Below, piece by piece: positions 6,729 to 8,294 of a stretch of DNA of 8,294 bases; within the stretch, counting starts at the first letter, position 1; each line of letters starts with the position of its first letter. The notes beneath the pieces were generated by a model that was given only the letters and a program-made list of their open reading frames with translations, was not told the origin of the DNA and did no database searches. Source of the stretch: Glaciecola sp047637355 (GTDB taxonomy: Bacteria; Pseudomonadota; Gammaproteobacteria; Enterobacterales; Alteromonadaceae); the NCBI GenBank assembly GCA_047637355.1, contig JBLIKA010000133.1:1-8294 (forward strand), read 5' to 3'. The position numbers were made by a program, and so were the translations under genes.

Positions 6729-6760
6729 ATCTTGGTGATAGCAGACAGTAAACATTGTAC
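6717..6760. promoter_or_regulatory. Inverted repeat, candidate operator for the Lrp-type regulator
   Basis: GTACAATG (6717-6724) and CATTGTAC (6753-6760) are perfect inverted copies with centres 36 bases apart. The right arm runs on into TTGTACAA (6755-6762), itself a palindrome. The left arm covers the -10 box of one candidate promoter and touches the -35 of the other. Lrp-type proteins often bind several phased sites, which fits the layout, but the consensus for this regulator is not known to me. Confidence 0.42.
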
Positions 6761-6786
6761 AAGACTCAGATTATCGCGGAGGTTTT

Positions 6787-8037
6787 ATGCAAGGCACGAA
6801 TAAGAATTTTTCAACGCTAGCTATTCATCATGGATACGATGCCCAAGCTAATCAGGGCGCTCTAACACCGCCCGTGCATTTCACTTCAACCTTTGCATTT
6901 GAAACTGCGGAAGCGGGTGGGGAAATGTTTGCTGGAGAAAGAGATGGACATTTCTATTCGCGCATTTCTAACCCAACCTTAGATATTCTAGAAAAGCGTA
7001 TTGCGATACTAGAAGGAACGGAAGCAGGCTTGGCTTTAGCCTCGGGTATTGGCGCTATTTCTTCAACAATGTGGACACTACTTTCCCCAGGTGATGAGAT
7101 TATTGTTGATAAAACCCTATACGGCTGCACATTTTCATTTTTAAATCACGGGCTGGCTAAGTTTGGAATTAAAGTGACACATGTTGATTTATCCAATCAC
7201 GAGTTATTGAACGATATTATTTCAGATAATACCAAAGTGGTTTATTTTGAGACGCCTGCGAACCCTAATATGCGCTTAGTAGATATTGAGGCTGTGTCAA
7301 AGGTTGCTCACAAATACAATGCGACTGTGGTTGTTGATAATACTTATGCGACTCCTTATTTAACTCAACCAATTAAATTGGGCGCGGATATTGTGGTGCA
7401 TTCAGCAACAAAATACCTCGGCGGCCATGGTGATTTGGTAGCTGGTTTAATTGCGGGGCCTAAAGAAATAGTCACTCAAATTCGCTTATACGGAATGAAA
7501 GATATGACCGGTGCATGCATGGCTCCGTTCAATGCTATGTTAGTGATGCGCGGTATGAAAACCCTCGAACTGAGAATGGATAGACATTGTCAAAGTGCGA
7601 TGCGTGTTGCAAAGATGCTGGAGGCAAATCCCGCCGTTGAAACGGTTTGTTATCCAGGGTTGGCTAGTTTTGAGCAATTTGAATTAGCGAAAAAACAGAT
7701 GTCGGATTTTGGTGGCATGATCACTTTTGAAGTCAAGGGTGGTGTTCAGGCTGGTATTAATATGATGAACAAGCTAAAAATGATACAACGAGCAGTTTCA
7801 CTTGGAGATGCAGAAACTTTAGTGCAACATCCAGCTAGTATGACACATTCAACTTATACGCCGGAAGAACGCATGGAACATGGGATTAGTGATGGTTTAA
7901 TTCGTTTATCGGTCGGTTTGGAAGGTGTTGAAGATATTTTGGATGACTTACAACAGGCTCTTAATTCAATGGCGAGTGAGTTATCAGCGCTCAGTCTAGA
8001 TAGTTCGGCGAGTGGCACATCCTACGAGCACGCGTAA
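6787..8037 (+). CDS. mdeA: L-methionine gamma-lyase (PLP-dependent)
   Basis: This 416-residue cytoplasmic enzyme of the Cys/Met-metabolism PLP family splits L-methionine into methanethiol, 2-oxobutyrate and ammonia. It resembles Pseudomonas putida MdeA from the first residues (GTNK, AIHHGYD) to SVGLEGVEDILDDLQQAL. Every key position is offset by two: Y57 and R59 in HFYSRISNP, Y112, C114 in LYGCTF (P. putida C116), D184, PLP lysine K209 in HSATKYLGGHGD, K238-D239 in MKDMTGA (P. putida K240-D241) and R373. The cysteine and the KD pair favour a true methionine gamma-lyase over cystathionine gamma-lyase or gamma-synthase. GGAGG four bases before the ATG is a strong ribosome site. The C-terminus has about 20 extra Ser/Ala-rich residues compared with the 398-residue P. 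putida enzyme. It is divergent from an Lrp-type regulator gene and ends at its own terminator. Confidence 0.95.
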   Translation: MQGTNKNFSTLAIHHGYDAQANQGALTPPVHFTSTFAFETAEAGGEMFAGERDGHFYSRISNPTLDILEKRIAILEGTEAGLALASGIGAISSTMWTLLSPGDEIIVDKTLYGCTFSFLNHGLAKFGIKVTHVDLSNHELLNDIISDNTKVVYFETPANPNMRLVDIEAVSKVAHKYNATVVVDNTYATPYLTQPIKLGADIVVHSATKYLGGHGDLVAGLIAGPKEIVTQIRLYGMKDMTGACMAPFNAMLVMRGMKTLELRMDRHCQSAMRVAKMLEANPAVETVCYPGLASFEQFELAKKQMSDFGGMITFEVKGGVQAGINMMNKLKMIQRAVSLGDAETLVQHPASMTHSTYTPEERMEHGISDGLIRLSVGLEGVEDILDDLQQALNSMASELSALSLDSSASGTSYEHA

Positions 8038-8074
8038 AACCTAGTAATGAAGTAAGTTTAAATAAGTCATAAGT

Positions 8075-8115
8075 GAGAATAATTGCCCACCACAATAAGG
8101 CGTTATTCTCTTTTT
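8075..8115 (+). terminator. Rho-independent terminator of the methionine gamma-lyase gene
   Basis: GAGAATAA (8075-8082) pairs perfectly with TTATTCTC (8103-8110), and inside it GCC (8085-8087) pairs with GGC (8099-8101). TTTTT (8111-8115) follows directly. It begins 37 bases after the lyase stop. The T-run is only on the plus-strand side, so it is oriented for the lyase transcript. Its right arm contains the stop codon of the convergent transporter gene. Confidence 0.85.
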
Positions 8116-8294
8116 GTTAGTAAAACAACCATTGCTACGCCGCCTAAAATAATGATTGAGGCTAACGCTAGCCTAATACTCACCTCTTCTCCTAACCAGA
8201 TAACCCCGCCAACAGTTGCGATTACCGGAACCGTCAATTGCAATGATGCAGATGATGCTGCTTTCAACTCTGGAAGAACCGCATACCAGATTGC
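8103..8294 (-). CDS. DMT superfamily (EamA) transporter, C-terminal 63 residues only
   Basis: The visible 63 residues are the end of an EamA/DMT inner-membrane transporter: AIWYAVLPELKAASSASLQLTVPVIA, a helix into GGVIWLGEEVS, then LALASIIILGGVAMVVLLTKRE and a TAA. The LQLxVPVIAxxGGxxxLGE segment is typical of the second EamA repeat, with two transmembrane helices visible and a short charged tail. The start and most of the gene are beyond the right edge; family members usually have about ten helices and 280-300 residues. The substrate is unknown. Its stop lies within the terminator hairpin of the convergent lyase gene. Confidence 0.88.
   Translation of the reverse strand, partial: AIWYAVLPELKAASSASLQLTVPVIATVGGVIWLGEEVSIRLALASIIILGGVAMVVLLTKRE

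Noticed and set aside
6787..8037. Cystathionine gamma-synthase or cystathionine gamma-lyase as the product
   Set aside because: The LYGCTF cysteine, the KDMTGA segment and the end-to-end likeness to P. putida MdeA favour methionine gamma-lyase.
1..8294. Mobile element, prophage, CRISPR or defence system
   Set aside because: No transposase, integrase, terminal repeats, regular spaced repeats, or defence-type domains were seen; gene content is ordinary chromosomal.

Overview
The window looks like chromosomal DNA of a marine-type gammaproteobacterium, most likely an Alteromonadales member (Alteromonas, Glaciecola or Pseudoalteromonas relatives). This is inferred from the AT-rich sequence, a DUF3016 lipoprotein-like/periplasmic protein, a gammaproteobacterial SrkA, an E. 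coli-like YbaK and a Pseudomonas-like methionine gamma-lyase. No 16S or other phylogenetic marker is present. I saw no tRNA, rRNA, CRISPR array, insertion sequence or phage gene.

Left part (1-2500, minus strand): ccoG, the membrane polyferredoxin for cbb3 oxidase assembly, is followed by srkA, a stress-response protein kinase. Their reading frames overlap by 8 bases, and srkA runs off the left edge only a few codons before its expected end. A candidate FNR/Anr-controlled promoter lies upstream of ccoG.

Middle (2670-4910, plus strand): a 116-residue single-helix membrane protein that I do not recognise, an exported DUF3016 protein, then a closely spaced pair: ybaK (Cys-tRNA(Pro) deacylase) and a GNAT acetyltransferase. 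A long imperfect hairpin at 4912-4950 separates the GNAT gene from the convergent galM-type aldose 1-epimerase (minus strand, 4992-5930). Upstream of galM is an imperfect 38-bp tandem duplication.

Right part (6155-8294): an Lrp/AsnC regulator and a methionine gamma-lyase gene (mdeA/megL) are divergently transcribed, the same arrangement as mdeR-mdeA of Pseudomonas putida. The 155-bp space between them holds candidate promoters that overlap face to face and a perfect 8-bp inverted repeat that would suit a regulator site. The lyase gene ends at a strong intrinsic terminator whose right arm contains the stop codon of a convergent DMT/EamA transporter gene cut by the right edge.

Most genes are ordinary housekeeping or accessory genes, and I do not see a clearly new multi-gene system. 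The points most worth checking are the mdeR-like/mdeA control region, the tandem repeat before galM, the FNR-like site before ccoG, and the unrecognised small membrane protein next to the DUF3016 gene.
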